35,706 nucleotides of DNA from a virus, in IMG/VR virus record IMGVR_UViG_3300020172_001970, positions 1 through 35,706 of that record. One strand, given 5' to 3'. Both the position numbers and the translations under genes were made by a program. The notes under the pieces were generated by a model, which searched no databases, was not told the origin of the DNA, and saw only the letters and a program-made list of their open reading frames with translations. The stretch's first letter is position 1. Each line of letters opens with the position of its first letter. Of this stretch, positions 24,051-33,871 are shown piece by piece.

Positions 24051-24242
24051 ATGATTACTGAACTAGATAATGGATATATAAGTGATAGTTTTGAAATTGA
24101 AAAAAATGGTTATAAATTTTCAGACGCATTAGTTATGTTAAAATCTGAACATGATTCACTAACTGAAGAAGAAATTTCTACATTAAAACAAGCAAGATTC
24201 GATAATTGGTATGCAATTATAACAGCAATACCTGAAGAATAA
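24051..24242 (+). CDS. small protein of tail cluster
   Basis: A 63-residue acidic helical protein (FSDALVMLKSEHDSLTEEEI ... QARFDNWYAI). The EEEI...R..NW..II pattern is seen in other phage tail clusters, possibly as a small chaperone or structural partner of fibres; unproved. It lies 7 bases after the preceding gene and 19 bases before the large fibre gene. Confidence 0.72.
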   Translation: MITELDNGYISDSFEIEKNGYKFSDALVMLKSEHDSLTEEEISTLKQARFDNWYAIITAIPEE

Positions 24243-24261
24243 GTTTAAATTGGAGTAATGA

Positions 24262-27200
24262 ATGGCAACAAGATATTGGGTTAGAGGTACCGGTACATGG
24301 GATACAACTTCTACAACTAACTGGTCGGCTACAAGTGGTGGCGCAGGTGGTGCTTCTATCCCAACATCTGTAGATGATGTTGTTTTTGATGGCAATTCCA
24401 ATTCTACAGGTAGTAACTTTGCATTGAATAGTGCTACATTTAATGCTGGTACTAATACCTCTCAGATACTAACCTCTGCTATTTCCCCTGATGGTATTAC
24501 AACTGTCAACTGTATTGCTGAAACTGCTGTTGCTGGCGAGCATTATGCATTGGATAGAAGTATTGCTGTTACTGCTGGCACTGTTTATACTTGGTCATTT
24601 TATGCTAAAGCATATACGGGTACAGCAAGGAAAGCATATGTTCGTATAGCAACTGCCGCAACAGCATCTTTTAGTGTTGATTTAACAACAGGAATTGGTT
24701 CTGGTTCTGGTACTAATTACATATCATCTGGTTCACAATTATTAGCCAATGGGTGGGTTAGATGTTGGGTAACATTCGTTGCTGCTTCTACTGGTAATAT
24801 CGTAGCAAGAGCGCAATTTGTTAGGGCAAGTGATAATTTATCAATATATACTGGCGAAACAACTGCAGGGATGTATTTGTGGGGCGCACAGTTTGAAAAA
24901 GGATTTACTGCCACTGGATATGTACCAACATCAGGAATTGCGGTTAATACTGAAAATAACTTATTAACTTATAGTCAACAATTTGATAACGCAGCATGGA
25001 ATAAAACAAGTGTTAGTATCAGTTATAATTTGACGTTATATTCTCAACAATTCTCAAATTCATACTGGGATAAAGCGGGTGGATTGGTTTCTGTTATTGA
25101 TAATTTTACCACCGCACCAGATGGAACAAGTACTGCTACAAAGTGGACTGAAACCGCCGGAACTGGGTCTCATCACATTCATGATACTGCTGGTTCATAC
25201 ACACCAGTAGTCGGACAATCATACACAATGTCTTGTTATTTAAAACAGACAGAAACGGCACCTGACCGTTATGTACAAATGGTGTTCTGGTCTGGTGGAT
25301 TTGGCTTAACATCATATGCCAACTTTGACATGTTATTAGGAACGGTAACATTTCAAGGAGCAGGGTTATCACGAACACCTACTATTACTTCGGTTGGAAG
25401 TGGTTGGTATCGATTAACAATTACTGCCCCTGCAACTGCAGCTGTTGCAAGTGGATGGCAGGTAGCTTTTATATCAAGTGGAACATCAGTTCGTGCTGAA
25501 TCATATACTGTAGCAATTGGAAATGAAGAATCTTATTATATATGGGGAGCGCAAGTTAATGTAGGAATAACTGCAGAAACATATACTGCAACTACGACTA
25601 CATCCCTGCCAATAAAAGTCACAAGTCCGTCTGGATTAGCAACTTCCGAAAAATTAATTGAGAATACTTCGACAGGGTGGCATTATATAAGCCCTACAGG
25701 TAGTATAAGTTTAACTGCCGGTCAAACAGTCACATACAGTGTTTATGCAAAAGCAGGTGAACGTACATTTTTACAATTAATTCAAACAGGTGTTGGGCCA
25801 GGTACTATAAATTTAGTAGCAGGTTTTGATTTAGTTAATGGTGTTGTTGGAACACCAAGCGCTGGTACTTCTTCGTCAATGCAAGCAATGGGAAATGGTT
25901 GGTATAGATGTATCTTTACAACTCCTATTTCAACTTCAAGCACTTCAACAGCTCAAATAAGAATTTCTCAAAACAGCTTAAAAACTCCATCATCTTACAC
26001 CGGTGATGGTTATTCAGGTATCTATATCTGGGGTGCACAACTTGAACAAGGTTATATAGCATCTGGATATGTGCCAACTACAACCGCTGCTATTACACAT
26101 GCATTAAGTAGTACATCACCATTTACAGTATCTATTCTTGGAACATCTGGTGCACCAGTGACTTGTGGAGATTTTTCTGCTAGTAATTTAGACGGTACAA
26201 TGATTGTAATTACTACATCGACATCATATCTTGGAGTTTATGGTAGTTTTACTTTACCGTCTACTAATTTTGCTTGGACTGGTACCCCTAGTGGAACTTT
26301 AGCATTCAAATCAACGAGTATTGGCAAAACTATTACAACTAATGGAGTTTCTATAACTTCTACATCAGTAACATATGATGGCGTGGGAGGCGAATGGACA
26401 TTAGGTTCAGCATTCACTTCTACTGGTAATACAATGTCGTTGATTAATGGGTCATTAATCACCAACAATTATAATGTTACTTGTGCTAATTTTAACTCGA
26501 ATAATAGTAATGTAAGAGGTCTAAACTTAGGATCTTCTATATTCGCTATTCTCACAAACACTACAGGAACTTGGGGATTAGGCACTGCGACAAATATGAC
26601 ATTTAATGCTGGCACATCTACTATTGTGATGTCAGGGTCTAATCAGACATTTAATGGTGGTGGGTTTACGTACAATAATGTATCTTGGACTAATACATCT
26701 GCAAGTCAAGCAATGGTTATTAATGGAGTTAACACTTATAATAATCTAACTTTTGCATCGGCATCCGCAACCAGTAGAACTTCAATTCAATTCGGTAATA
26801 ACCAAATTATCAATGGCACGTTGACATTTGGATCATTAAATACGCCAATTAGACGTATGCGGGTTAGAAGCACCGTTACAAATACTGCTATTAATTTAAC
26901 AGTTGCAACAGTTGCAACTTTATCTGATGTAGATTTTCAGGATGTTAATATACTTGGGACATCTGCACCATGGTCAGGAACTAGATTAGGTGATGGTGGT
27001 CATACTTCTGGTGTAAATTTTACTACTGCAAAAACAGTTTATTGGAATTTGGCAGCAGGTGGATCATGGCAATCAACCGCATGGGCAACAACTCCATCCG
27101 GAACACCTGATGCAAATAATTTTCCATTGATGCAAGATACCGCAATTATTGCAAATACTGGATTGGATTCTGGTGCTACCATATCTTCTGGTACAAGCTG

Positions 27201-29127
27201 GCAAATGGGCACCGTTGATATGTCATCAAGATCTTTACCAATGACATTTAGTATTGGTGGGACTGGTATTACAATCTATGGTGATCTTAGATTAAGTTCT
27301 GCGGTAACAACCGCTGCTACCACAGGGATTATATATTTCGGTAAATATGCTGAAACTAATAATATATCATTGGGTGGTTCTTCTATTGCTTCTGAAGTTC
27401 AATTTGTTGGCGGGAATGCGACTTATAACATCTTAGATAATTTTATCACTACTTCTACAGTAGGAACAACTCTCACAGCTGGTTCACTTAATTTAACAAA
27501 TAATACTTTAACTACTGTTGCTTTTAATAGTTCAAATAGTAATACCAGAGCAATTAATTTTGGTACTGGTAAAATTGTTTGTCCATTTGTTGCATCCAGT
27601 ACAGCAACAACTGTTGTTTGGGATACAAGTACATCAACTAATCTTACCTATACCGGAACACCATTACTTGAATTAACAGGTAATTCTACACAAGGTACAA
27701 GACAAATCAAATTAGCCCCATCCCCCGCTTTATCACTTAATTTAAATGTAACTACCGGTTCTGATTTAATAGGAATAGCAACAACAGGTGGATATCTTGG
27801 CTATTGTAATTTCACAGGATTTTCTGGGGCTGTAACTTTTCAAAACAGTATAGGTATTAATGGTGATTTTACTTTATCACCAACAATGACAACTATTGGT
27901 TCTGTAACTGCATCAGTAACATTTAATGCAACATCTGGCTCTTACAATATAACAACATTTGGAAAAACAATAGATTCTTCTGTTTATTTTGGCACTACCG
28001 TTGGAACTTCAACATTTAATTTAATTGATTCTTTAACTGTTGGTACTACTAGAACAACATCACTTGGGTCTGGTACATTAAATTTAAATAATAACACAAT
28101 AACAACTGGAATATTTACATCATCTAATAGTAATACCAGAGCAATATTATTTGGAACCGGTTCTATTATTGTAACCGGAAATGCTACTACGGTATGGACC
28201 ACTACAACTGGGACAAATTTATCAATGTCCGGTTCCAGAACTGTTAATTTTTCTTACGAAGGTTTAACCGGTTTCAGAACTATTTCTGGCCCAAATTCCA
28301 CGACCGCCACAGAATATAATGTGGTAGATTGGAACATTATTTCTGGTAGTGATGTATTAATTTTAGGTGGAACTAGATGTAGAAATTTAGATTTTACTGG
28401 GTTTTCTGGGTCATTGAATACTACCAGTATACAAATATTTGGTTCGTTGACATTATCAGCAACTATGACTCCACCATCTAGTTCTTCTGTTCTTCAGATT
28501 GGTGGTACAGTAATGCAATCTAATATAACAACGAATGGAGTAACCCTTGATTGTCCAGTTTTATTTAATGGTACTACTACTGTTAAATTATTAGATGCAT
28601 TAACCATTGGGTCAACAAGAACATTGACAGTTACATCTGGAACAATAGATACTAATAATAAATCATTAACAACTGGGTCATTAATTACGACTGGTACTAC
28701 AAATAGAAATATTATAATTGGTACTAATACATTAACATTGACTGGTGCAGGCACTGTATTTGATCCTGGAACCGGCTCAAATTTGACAATATCTGGTGAT
28801 TATATAATCTCAACAACATCATCAGCTGCTAAAACATTTTCTGGGGGTGGATTAACATATCCAACGTTAAACCAAGGTGGTACTGGTGCATTGACAATTA
28901 CTGGTGATAATACATTTAGTAATATTACAAACACTGTTCAACCTACTACAGTTACATTTACATCTAATTCCACTAATAGTTTTAATGATTTTAAGTTATC
29001 AGGAACTAATGGGAATTTAGTAACTATTAATAGTTCAATAGCTGGCACCGCAGCTACCTTGAGATATTTAGGTAGCAATATTGTTATCTGTTCGTACTTA
29101 AACATAAAGGATTCTAACGCAATATGA
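24262..29127 (+). CDS. large tail-fibre/adhesin protein, N-terminal part of split fibre
   Basis: 1621 residues. It begins with a short motif (ATRYWVRGTGTWDTTSTTNW) typical of phage fibre proteins. The first third has three LamG/carbohydrate-binding-like domains, each ending in YxWGAQ (MYLWGAQF, YYIWGAQV, IYIWGAQL). The rest is a repeated beta-solenoid, with units such as FNSSNSNTRAINFGTGKI and FTSSNSNTRAILFGTGSI. It ends in CSYLNIKDSNAI, and the next gene starts with TTWFASTTSINSGNNTGWSF; in related fibres these form one stretch, so a frameshift may have split the gene. TTGGAG precedes the ATG. It likely binds host surface glycans. Confidence 0.85.
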   Translation: MATRYWVRGTGTWDTTSTTNWSATSGGAGGASIPTSVDDVVFDGNSNSTGSNFALNSATFNAGTNTSQILTSAISPDGITTVNCIAETAVAGEHYALDRSIAVTAGTVYTWSFYAKAYTGTARKAYVRIATAATASFSVDLTTGIGSGSGTNYISSGSQLLANGWVRCWVTFVAASTGNIVARAQFVRASDNLSIYTGETTAGMYLWGAQFEKGFTATGYVPTSGIAVNTENNLLTYSQQFDNAAWNKTSVSISYNLTLYSQQFSNSYWDKAGGLVSVIDNFTTAPDGTSTATKWTETAGTGSHHIHDTAGSYTPVVGQSYTMSCYLKQTETAPDRYVQMVFWSGGFGLTSYANFDMLLGTVTFQGAGLSRTPTITSVGSGWYRLTITAPATAAVASGWQVAFISSGTSVRAESYTVAIGNEESYYIWGAQVNVGITAETYTATTTTSLPIKVTSPSGLATSEKLIENTSTGWHYISPTGSISLTAGQTVTYSVYAKAGERTFLQLIQTGVGPGTINLVAGFDLVNGVVGTPSAGTSSSMQAMGNGWYRCIFTTPISTSSTSTAQIRISQNSLKTPSSYTGDGYSGIYIWGAQLEQGYIASGYVPTTTAAITHALSSTSPFTVSILGTSGAPVTCGDFSASNLDGTMIVITTSTSYLGVYGSFTLPSTNFAWTGTPSGTLAFKSTSIGKTITTNGVSITSTSVTYDGVGGEWTLGSAFTSTGNTMSLINGSLITNNYNVTCANFNSNNSNVRGLNLGSSIFAILTNTTGTWGLGTATNMTFNAGTSTIVMSGSNQTFNGGGFTYNNVSWTNTSASQAMVINGVNTYNNLTFASASATSRTSIQFGNNQIINGTLTFGSLNTPIRRMRVRSTVTNTAINLTVATVATLSDVDFQDVNILGTSAPWSGTRLGDGGHTSGVNFTTAKTVYWNLAAGGSWQSTAWATTPSGTPDANNFPLMQDTAIIANTGLDSGATISSGTSWQMGTVDMSSRSLPMTFSIGGTGITIYGDLRLSSAVTTAATTGIIYFGKYAETNNISLGGSSIASEVQFVGGNATYNILDNFITTSTVGTTLTAGSLNLTNNTLTTVAFNSSNSNTRAINFGTGKIVCPFVASSTATTVVWDTSTSTNLTYTGTPLLELTGNSTQGTRQIKLAPSPALSLNLNVTTGSDLIGIATTGGYLGYCNFTGFSGAVTFQNSIGINGDFTLSPTMTTIGSVTASVTFNATSGSYNITTFGKTIDSSVYFGTTVGTSTFNLIDSLTVGTTRTTSLGSGTLNLNNNTITTGIFTSSNSNTRAILFGTGSIIVTGNATTVWTTTTGTNLSMSGSRTVNFSYEGLTGFRTISGPNSTTATEYNVVDWNIISGSDVLILGGTRCRNLDFTGFSGSLNTTSIQIFGSLTLSATMTPPSSSSVLQIGGTVMQSNITTNGVTLDCPVLFNGTTTVKLLDALTIGSTRTLTVTSGTIDTNNKSLTTGSLITTGTTNRNIIIGTNTLTLTGAGTVFDPGTGSNLTISGDYIISTTSSAAKTFSGGGLTYPTLNQGGTGALTITGDNTFSNITNTVQPTTVTFTSNSTNSFNDFKLSGTNGNLVTINSSIAGTAATLRYLGSNIVICSYLNIKDSNAI
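27535..28145 (+). repeat. beta-solenoid repeat units with shared DNA
   Basis: Two adjacent solenoid units share 20 identical bases, AATAGTAATACCAGAGCAAT, at 27535-27554 and 28126-28145. The encoded SNTRAI is common to both. Confidence 0.7.
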
Positions 29128-32100
29128 CAACATGGTTTGCTAGTACTACATCTATAAATTCTGGTAACAACACCGGGTGGAGTTTCACTGATGCTGCAAC
29201 TGACTCGTTAATTGGTAAAGTGTTGACTACCGTTCAACAACCATTATCAGCTAATATATCTATAGAATTATCTGGTGCTTATACGACAGCTACTTTGAAT
29301 TCGATTGAATTGAATGAAGTGGTTGAAGATATTGCATTATCTAGTCAAATATTAACTAGTACTATTGGAACAATAACATTTGAAATATCGTCAATTTTAA
29401 CTGGGATATCTTCCACATTATCCGCTAGTAGCCAATTAGAAACCATAGTAGGAATGCCATTAACTGGTAAAGAAATAATCACTAGGAATGGAGTGATGTC
29501 ACCTAGTATGACTGTTAACAGATCACTTGATAGTCAACAATCTATTACTAATTATGGGCTATTTGACACTAGAATAACCGTTGGTACATCTGGACATCAA
29601 TTTAACACAGAATCCGGTATTATCATTGCATCTGATGTTATAAAATTTTGGAGTGTAGAATCAAATTACTCATTGGGTACATTTTATGAGCGAGAGTTGA
29701 TAAGTCTTCAATTGCCTGTCGTGAAATTCGAAGGGATTACGTATACTCTTATTGCTGGTGAATTACCACCAGGTATTCGACTAAAAGATTCAATGTTAGT
29801 TGGAACACCATATGAAGTTCCAAGACTTACTACATTTAAATTTTGTATTAGAGCAAGTATATTTTCTGTAATTTCTGATAGAACATTTACAATTACAATA
29901 GACGGGGCAGATGCTCCAACATTTACAACGGCAAGTGGATTTTTAGATATTGGGCTATATCATCAACTTTTTGTATTAGATAGTACATATGTTGATTATC
30001 AAATTGAAGCATATGATAATGATACTGCAACTGGTCAGAAATTAAGTTATTTTATAGCAGATAATGAAGGAGTATTACCACCTGGCCTAACTTTAACAAC
30101 TGATGGTAGATTGGTTGGTTTTGTTGAACCTACTTTATCTATAAAACCAGAAGATGGCACTGGCTGGTATGATAATGGTGTTTACGATATAATTGCATAT
30201 GATTTTGGGTATAGGCCAACAAATGGATATGATAGTTATATCTTCGATATACCAAATTATGATTATAGTTTACCTTCTAGTACTCCAAAAAAATTAAATA
30301 GAAATTATGAATTTACAGTCACTATTACAGATGGTGATTCAATAGCAAAACGTACTTTTAAGATTTTTGTAGTAGGAGACGATTATTTTAGGGCAGATAA
30401 TAACACATTATTAGACAATACTGGCTTATTTACTGCTGATGTGACTTATTTAAGATCTCCTATTTGGGTTACAAAAAGCGATTTAGGAACATTTCGTGCT
30501 AATAATTATATAGTCATATTTTTAGATACTTATAATAGAATTAATGGTACGCCAGTGAGCTATACATTTGTAGATGCACATGCATCATGGATACCACTAC
30601 ATGTATATACTGTAAATGATTTAATTCTAATCAATGGTAAACAATTTATTTGTATAAAAAATCATATATCAGGAGAAACAATCGATATTACTAGTTGGGC
30701 TTCATATGGATTACCACCTGGTATGAAGTTTGATTACAGTACAGCTGATATATATGGACGAGTTCCTTATCAACCTGCCATAACAGAAACATATAGATTT
30801 ACTATCACCGCAACAACATTTGATGATTCAGGTGAGGAAGATGCATCAGCTACTAGAACATTTACACTTAAACTAATTGGTGAAATAGACAGTGTTTTAA
30901 CATGGATAACACCAACAAATCTAGGGTCTATAAATGCCAACTGTATATCAACACTAAAAGTAGAAGCATCAAGCAATGTCACTAATGCAATTGTATTGTA
31001 TACAATAGAAGATGGATCGTTACCTAACGGATTATCATTAACATTAGATGGTGAGATTGTTGGTACGGTGACACAATTTACAAATGATATTAATTTAAAA
31101 GGTCTTACAAATTTTGACCATACTAAACTTGATACAGTATTTGATGGTGGTGCTACAACGTTTGATAGATCATTGATTAACAATGTTAATTTAAAAGGTC
31201 TTACAATTTTTGATTATATTAAAAATGATACATTATTTGATGGTGGAACTACAACATATGATAGAATATCAACAGTCACTATTAAAGCTCGTGATATATA
31301 TGCGTTTTCCGAAATTAGTAGAACCTTTACTATATTTGTTGATACACCATATCAGATTAATTATAGTAATATAAAAGTTAAACCATTATTAAAAATGTCA
31401 CAGCGTGATTCATGGAAATTATTTATAAATGATACTAGTATTTTTACACCTAATAGTATATATAGATTAAATGACACAAACTTTGGTGTTCAAACTGATC
31501 TTTCTATGATGATATATGCAGGAATTGAATCAAAAGATACTGAAACATATATAAGTGCAATGGGTCTTAACCATAAAAGAAAAAGATTTCAATTTGGTAC
31601 TATTAAAAAAGCAACTGCAATCGATACTGTTACCAAAAATAAAGTTTATGAAGTTGTATATATTGAAATGATAGACCCATTGGAACCAAATAATAAAAGA
31701 TTACCTAATAAAATATCTGGTGGGCAAGAAACACCAGATATTACAACTGACAATAGTTTATCATTTTGGGACATGACATTGGATCAACTCAATAGTACTG
31801 ATCCTGACTCGACTAGACCTAATTATATTATCAGTGCCGATAGTACTGGGTATCAATCTTCTAACTCTAATCCAACTATATATTACCCTAATAGTGTTAG
31901 TAATTGGAGAGATAGATTAAAAAACTGGAGTGATATAGATCCATTTGATCCGTCTAAGACTATTTCATTTGCATCAGAACGCAATTATCTACCATTATGG
32001 ATGAGAAGCATACAACCTGGAACAAAAACGGAGTTAGGGTTTACATTAGCAGTGCCATTATGTTATTGCAAAATAGGAATGGGTGATGATATTATGTTAA

Positions 32101-32228
32101 ACATAAAACATAGTAATTTTGATTTCAAACTTTTAGATTATACAGTTGACAGATATATAATTGATTCAGTTGATGGTAGTAAAAACGATAAATATTTAAT
32201 ATTTAGAAACGATAGGATAACAATATGA
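29124..32228 (+). CDS. tail-fibre-like protein, C-terminal part of split fibre
   Basis: 1034 residues. The ATG overlaps the stop of the previous gene (ATGA at 29124-29127). After TTWFASTTSINSGNNTGWSF it has a beta-rich stretch, then at least three putative Ig-like (He_PIG-type) modules marked by GELPPGIRLKD, GVLPPGLTLTTDGRLVG and DGSLPNGLSLTLDGEIVG. A short direct repeat (96 bases) follows, then a C-terminal domain rich in Tyr, Asp and Asn. Proteins of this type are baseplate or fibre parts in T4-like aquatic phages. It may be made from its own start or be joined to the previous protein by frameshifting. Confidence 0.82.
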   Translation: MTTWFASTTSINSGNNTGWSFTDAATDSLIGKVLTTVQQPLSANISIELSGAYTTATLNSIELNEVVEDIALSSQILTSTIGTITFEISSILTGISSTLSASSQLETIVGMPLTGKEIITRNGVMSPSMTVNRSLDSQQSITNYGLFDTRITVGTSGHQFNTESGIIIASDVIKFWSVESNYSLGTFYERELISLQLPVVKFEGITYTLIAGELPPGIRLKDSMLVGTPYEVPRLTTFKFCIRASIFSVISDRTFTITIDGADAPTFTTASGFLDIGLYHQLFVLDSTYVDYQIEAYDNDTATGQKLSYFIADNEGVLPPGLTLTTDGRLVGFVEPTLSIKPEDGTGWYDNGVYDIIAYDFGYRPTNGYDSYIFDIPNYDYSLPSSTPKKLNRNYEFTVTITDGDSIAKRTFKIFVVGDDYFRADNNTLLDNTGLFTADVTYLRSPIWVTKSDLGTFRANNYIVIFLDTYNRINGTPVSYTFVDAHASWIPLHVYTVNDLILINGKQFICIKNHISGETIDITSWASYGLPPGMKFDYSTADIYGRVPYQPAITETYRFTITATTFDDSGEEDASATRTFTLKLIGEIDSVLTWITPTNLGSINANCISTLKVEASSNVTNAIVLYTIEDGSLPNGLSLTLDGEIVGTVTQFTNDINLKGLTNFDHTKLDTVFDGGATTFDRSLINNVNLKGLTIFDYIKNDTLFDGGTTTYDRISTVTIKARDIYAFSEISRTFTIFVDTPYQINYSNIKVKPLLKMSQRDSWKLFINDTSIFTPNSIYRLNDTNFGVQTDLSMMIYAGIESKDTETYISAMGLNHKRKRFQFGTIKKATAIDTVTKNKVYEVVYIEMIDPLEPNNKRLPNKISGGQETPDITTDNSLSFWDMTLDQLNSTDPDSTRPNYIISADSTGYQSSNSNPTIYYPNSVSNWRDRLKNWSDIDPFDPSKTISFASERNYLPLWMRSIQPGTKTELGFTLAVPLCYCKIGMGDDIMLNIKHSNFDFKLLDYTVDRYIIDSVDGSKNDKYLIFRNDRITI
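31091..31264 (+). repeat. 96-base repeat in fibre gene
   Basis: Copy 1 starts at 31091 and copy 2 at 31187 (TAATTTAAAAGGTCTTACAA is in both). The encoded pattern NLKGLT..FD and FDGG(A/T)TT(F/Y)DR is repeated. Copy 2 ends at 31264 and is shorter. Confidence 0.8.
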
Positions 32229-32800
32229 GTAGTAATATAAACTTTTCATCAATTGATGAAGCTTTCCCAGTAGCAGGACAAGATAATAATACACAAGGAT
32301 TTCGTGATAACTTCAATGCTATTAAAATAGCATTAGAAAGTGCTAAATCTGAAATTTCAGATTTACAAACTTATTCAGTATTAAAAGCAAATTTAAGTGA
32401 CAATTCAGTAGTCATTAACGATTTGTTAGGCAGTACTGTTAGTAATGCAGTAGATAATAAATTTTACGGTGCAGTTCATACTGAGACTGTAGCATCATTA
32501 ACTGATATTGATTTAAATAATGGGCCATTTCAAAAATTTACATTGACAGGAAATGCAACATTGCGGTTTAACAACTGGGCTGCATTGAATGAATATGGAA
32601 TTGTTAGAATTCATCTTAAAAGTGATGGTAATGGTACTAGAACACCTACCCTGACCACTGTAAATGCAGGGACTATGGCGTTTGAATCATCATTCCCAAA
32701 CCCGTTTACTCTTAATACAAATGGTAAACATAAAGTAATTGAAGCATGGAGTTATGATCACGGTACTAATGTTTATATCAGATACTTGGGTGAGTATTAA
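32225..32800 (+). CDS. phage structural protein of tail cluster
   Basis: A 191-residue protein. The start, INFSSIDEAFPVAGQDNNTQ and GFRDNFNAIKIALESAKSEI, is typical of T4-like aquatic phages, where this stretch precedes a coiled coil; the end is beta-rich. It is coupled to the previous gene (ATGA at 32225-32228). A structural role in the tail or fibre base is inferred from its position. Confidence 0.8.
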   Translation: MSSNINFSSIDEAFPVAGQDNNTQGFRDNFNAIKIALESAKSEISDLQTYSVLKANLSDNSVVINDLLGSTVSNAVDNKFYGAVHTETVASLTDIDLNNGPFQKFTLTGNATLRFNNWAALNEYGIVRIHLKSDGNGTRTPTLTTVNAGTMAFESSFPNPFTLNTNGKHKVIEAWSYDHGTNVYIRYLGEY

Positions 32801-33030
32801 TGCATCCATTGATTAATAATCTTTCAGAAATGAAAGATGCTGAAATTGAAGCTAAAATCGCTGACTTAAGTAAAAAGTACTTTATGACTCAAAATTTTGG
32901 GGTACAACAACAAATTTCAGTAGTATTAGAAACGTATAAAGAAGAAATTTCCAACCGTCGCCGTGATGAATGGCAACGCATGGTGGAAAATAGAGACAAA
33001 GGACTTGACAAACTTATCAATATCAATTAA
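32800..33030 (+). CDS. small conserved phage protein
   Basis: A 76-residue helical protein (MHPLINNLSEMKDAEIEAKI ... YFMTQNFGVQQQISVVLETY ... NRDKGLDKLININ). The type with SEMKD.EIE.KI.DL..KYF is widespread in T4-like aquatic phages; role unknown. Its ATG overlaps the previous stop codon (TAATG). Confidence 0.78.
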   Translation: MHPLINNLSEMKDAEIEAKIADLSKKYFMTQNFGVQQQISVVLETYKEEISNRRRDEWQRMVENRDKGLDKLININ

Positions 33031-33039
33031 AATGCATAT

Positions 33040-33549
33040 ATGCGATTAGATAAGTTTAACAACCCAATTTTTAATGAAACCGATGTTTTCAATATCCTTT
33101 ACCAAGGAAATACATCGGTTTTACCTCATTTAACAGTCGATATTAATAGAGAGTTAGTAAATCTAGAAAATATTGCCGACCTTCAGTTTAAAAATTTACC
33201 AGAATATGAACAGCTCACGTCAATAGCAGAGTTTGACAATCAATGCCAACACCAGTGGTTTATACCCGATGAATATACAAAGATTGATATACAAGAATAT
33301 TGTCTATCTAAATGCAACTCGTCGGACGAAAAAACCCGAGTACTTGATGAACTTGCAGAATTTAATAGATTAGGCATGATGAAATTACTTCAATGGTGTA
33401 AATATTTCGTTGATACCTGCACTGAAAATAATATAGTATGGGGTGTGGGACGTGGTTCTAGTGTGGCTAGTTATGTTTTATATTTAATTGGTATACATAG
33501 GATTAATTCTATTAAATATAAGTTAGATTGGAAAGAATTCTTAAGATAA
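33040..33549 (+). CDS. stand-alone DnaE-like (C-family DNA polymerase) fragment
   Basis: A 169-residue protein. Residues about 100-169 match the region of bacterial DNA polymerase III alpha just before the catalytic site: VLDELAEFNRLGM, QWCKYFVDTCTENNIVWG, GVGRGSSVAS (135-144; DnaE has GPGRGSGAGS), VLYLIGI, and LDWKEFLR (DnaE LLFERFL). It stops just before the PDFD motif with two catalytic aspartates, and lacks the PHP and fingers domains, so it cannot polymerise alone. The GRGS loop in DnaE contacts the incoming nucleotide. It may bind nucleotides, or regulate the host replicase, or be a remnant. The ribosome site is weak. Confidence 0.8.
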   Translation: MRLDKFNNPIFNETDVFNILYQGNTSVLPHLTVDINRELVNLENIADLQFKNLPEYEQLTSIAEFDNQCQHQWFIPDEYTKIDIQEYCLSKCNSSDEKTRVLDELAEFNRLGMMKLLQWCKYFVDTCTENNIVWGVGRGSSVASYVLYLIGIHRINSIKYKLDWKEFLR

Positions 33550-33559
33550 GGAGATAACA

Positions 33560-33871
33560 ATGAAAGAACAACAACGAGTAGTTTATCGTTCAATGCAAGG
33601 AAGAGAAGTTGATATGAATAAACTAATGAATCAAAATGAATTAACTGTTGCAGTAGGTAATGTAAAAGTTAATGCCAGAGGTGATGAATTAGGTCCAGGT
33701 GGTAGAATTATTTCTAAAATTGAAGAGGTAGTAATGCCAAGTCAACACATTCAAGATGAAATAATTAATAAACAGCAACAAGTTGTACAACAATCGTTGC
33801 CAAAAGAACAACCAGCAAAAGCATCAAAAATTAAAGATGTATCGAATATGGACCCAGAAGGAAACGAATGA
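33560..33871 (+). CDS. small conserved phage protein
   Basis: A 103-residue protein with a conserved start (YRSMQGREVDMNKLMNQNEL, then NVKVNARGDELGPGG), followed by a glutamine-rich linker and a charged end. The type is common in T4-like aquatic phages, role unknown; R-x-M-Q-G-x-E-V-D-M and NARGD.LGPGG are its marks. AAGGAGATAACA precedes the ATG, and its end overlaps the co-chaperonin (ATGA). It may work with tail or capsid assembly; uncertain. Confidence 0.78.
   Translation: MKEQQRVVYRSMQGREVDMNKLMNQNELTVAVGNVKVNARGDELGPGGRIISKIEEVVMPSQHIQDEIINKQQQVVQQSLPKEQPAKASKIKDVSNMDPEGNE

Noticed and set aside
33034-33043. Palindrome GCATATATGC before the DnaE-like gene
   Set aside because: Ten bases, AT-rich, and likely by chance; no repeat of it at other genes.
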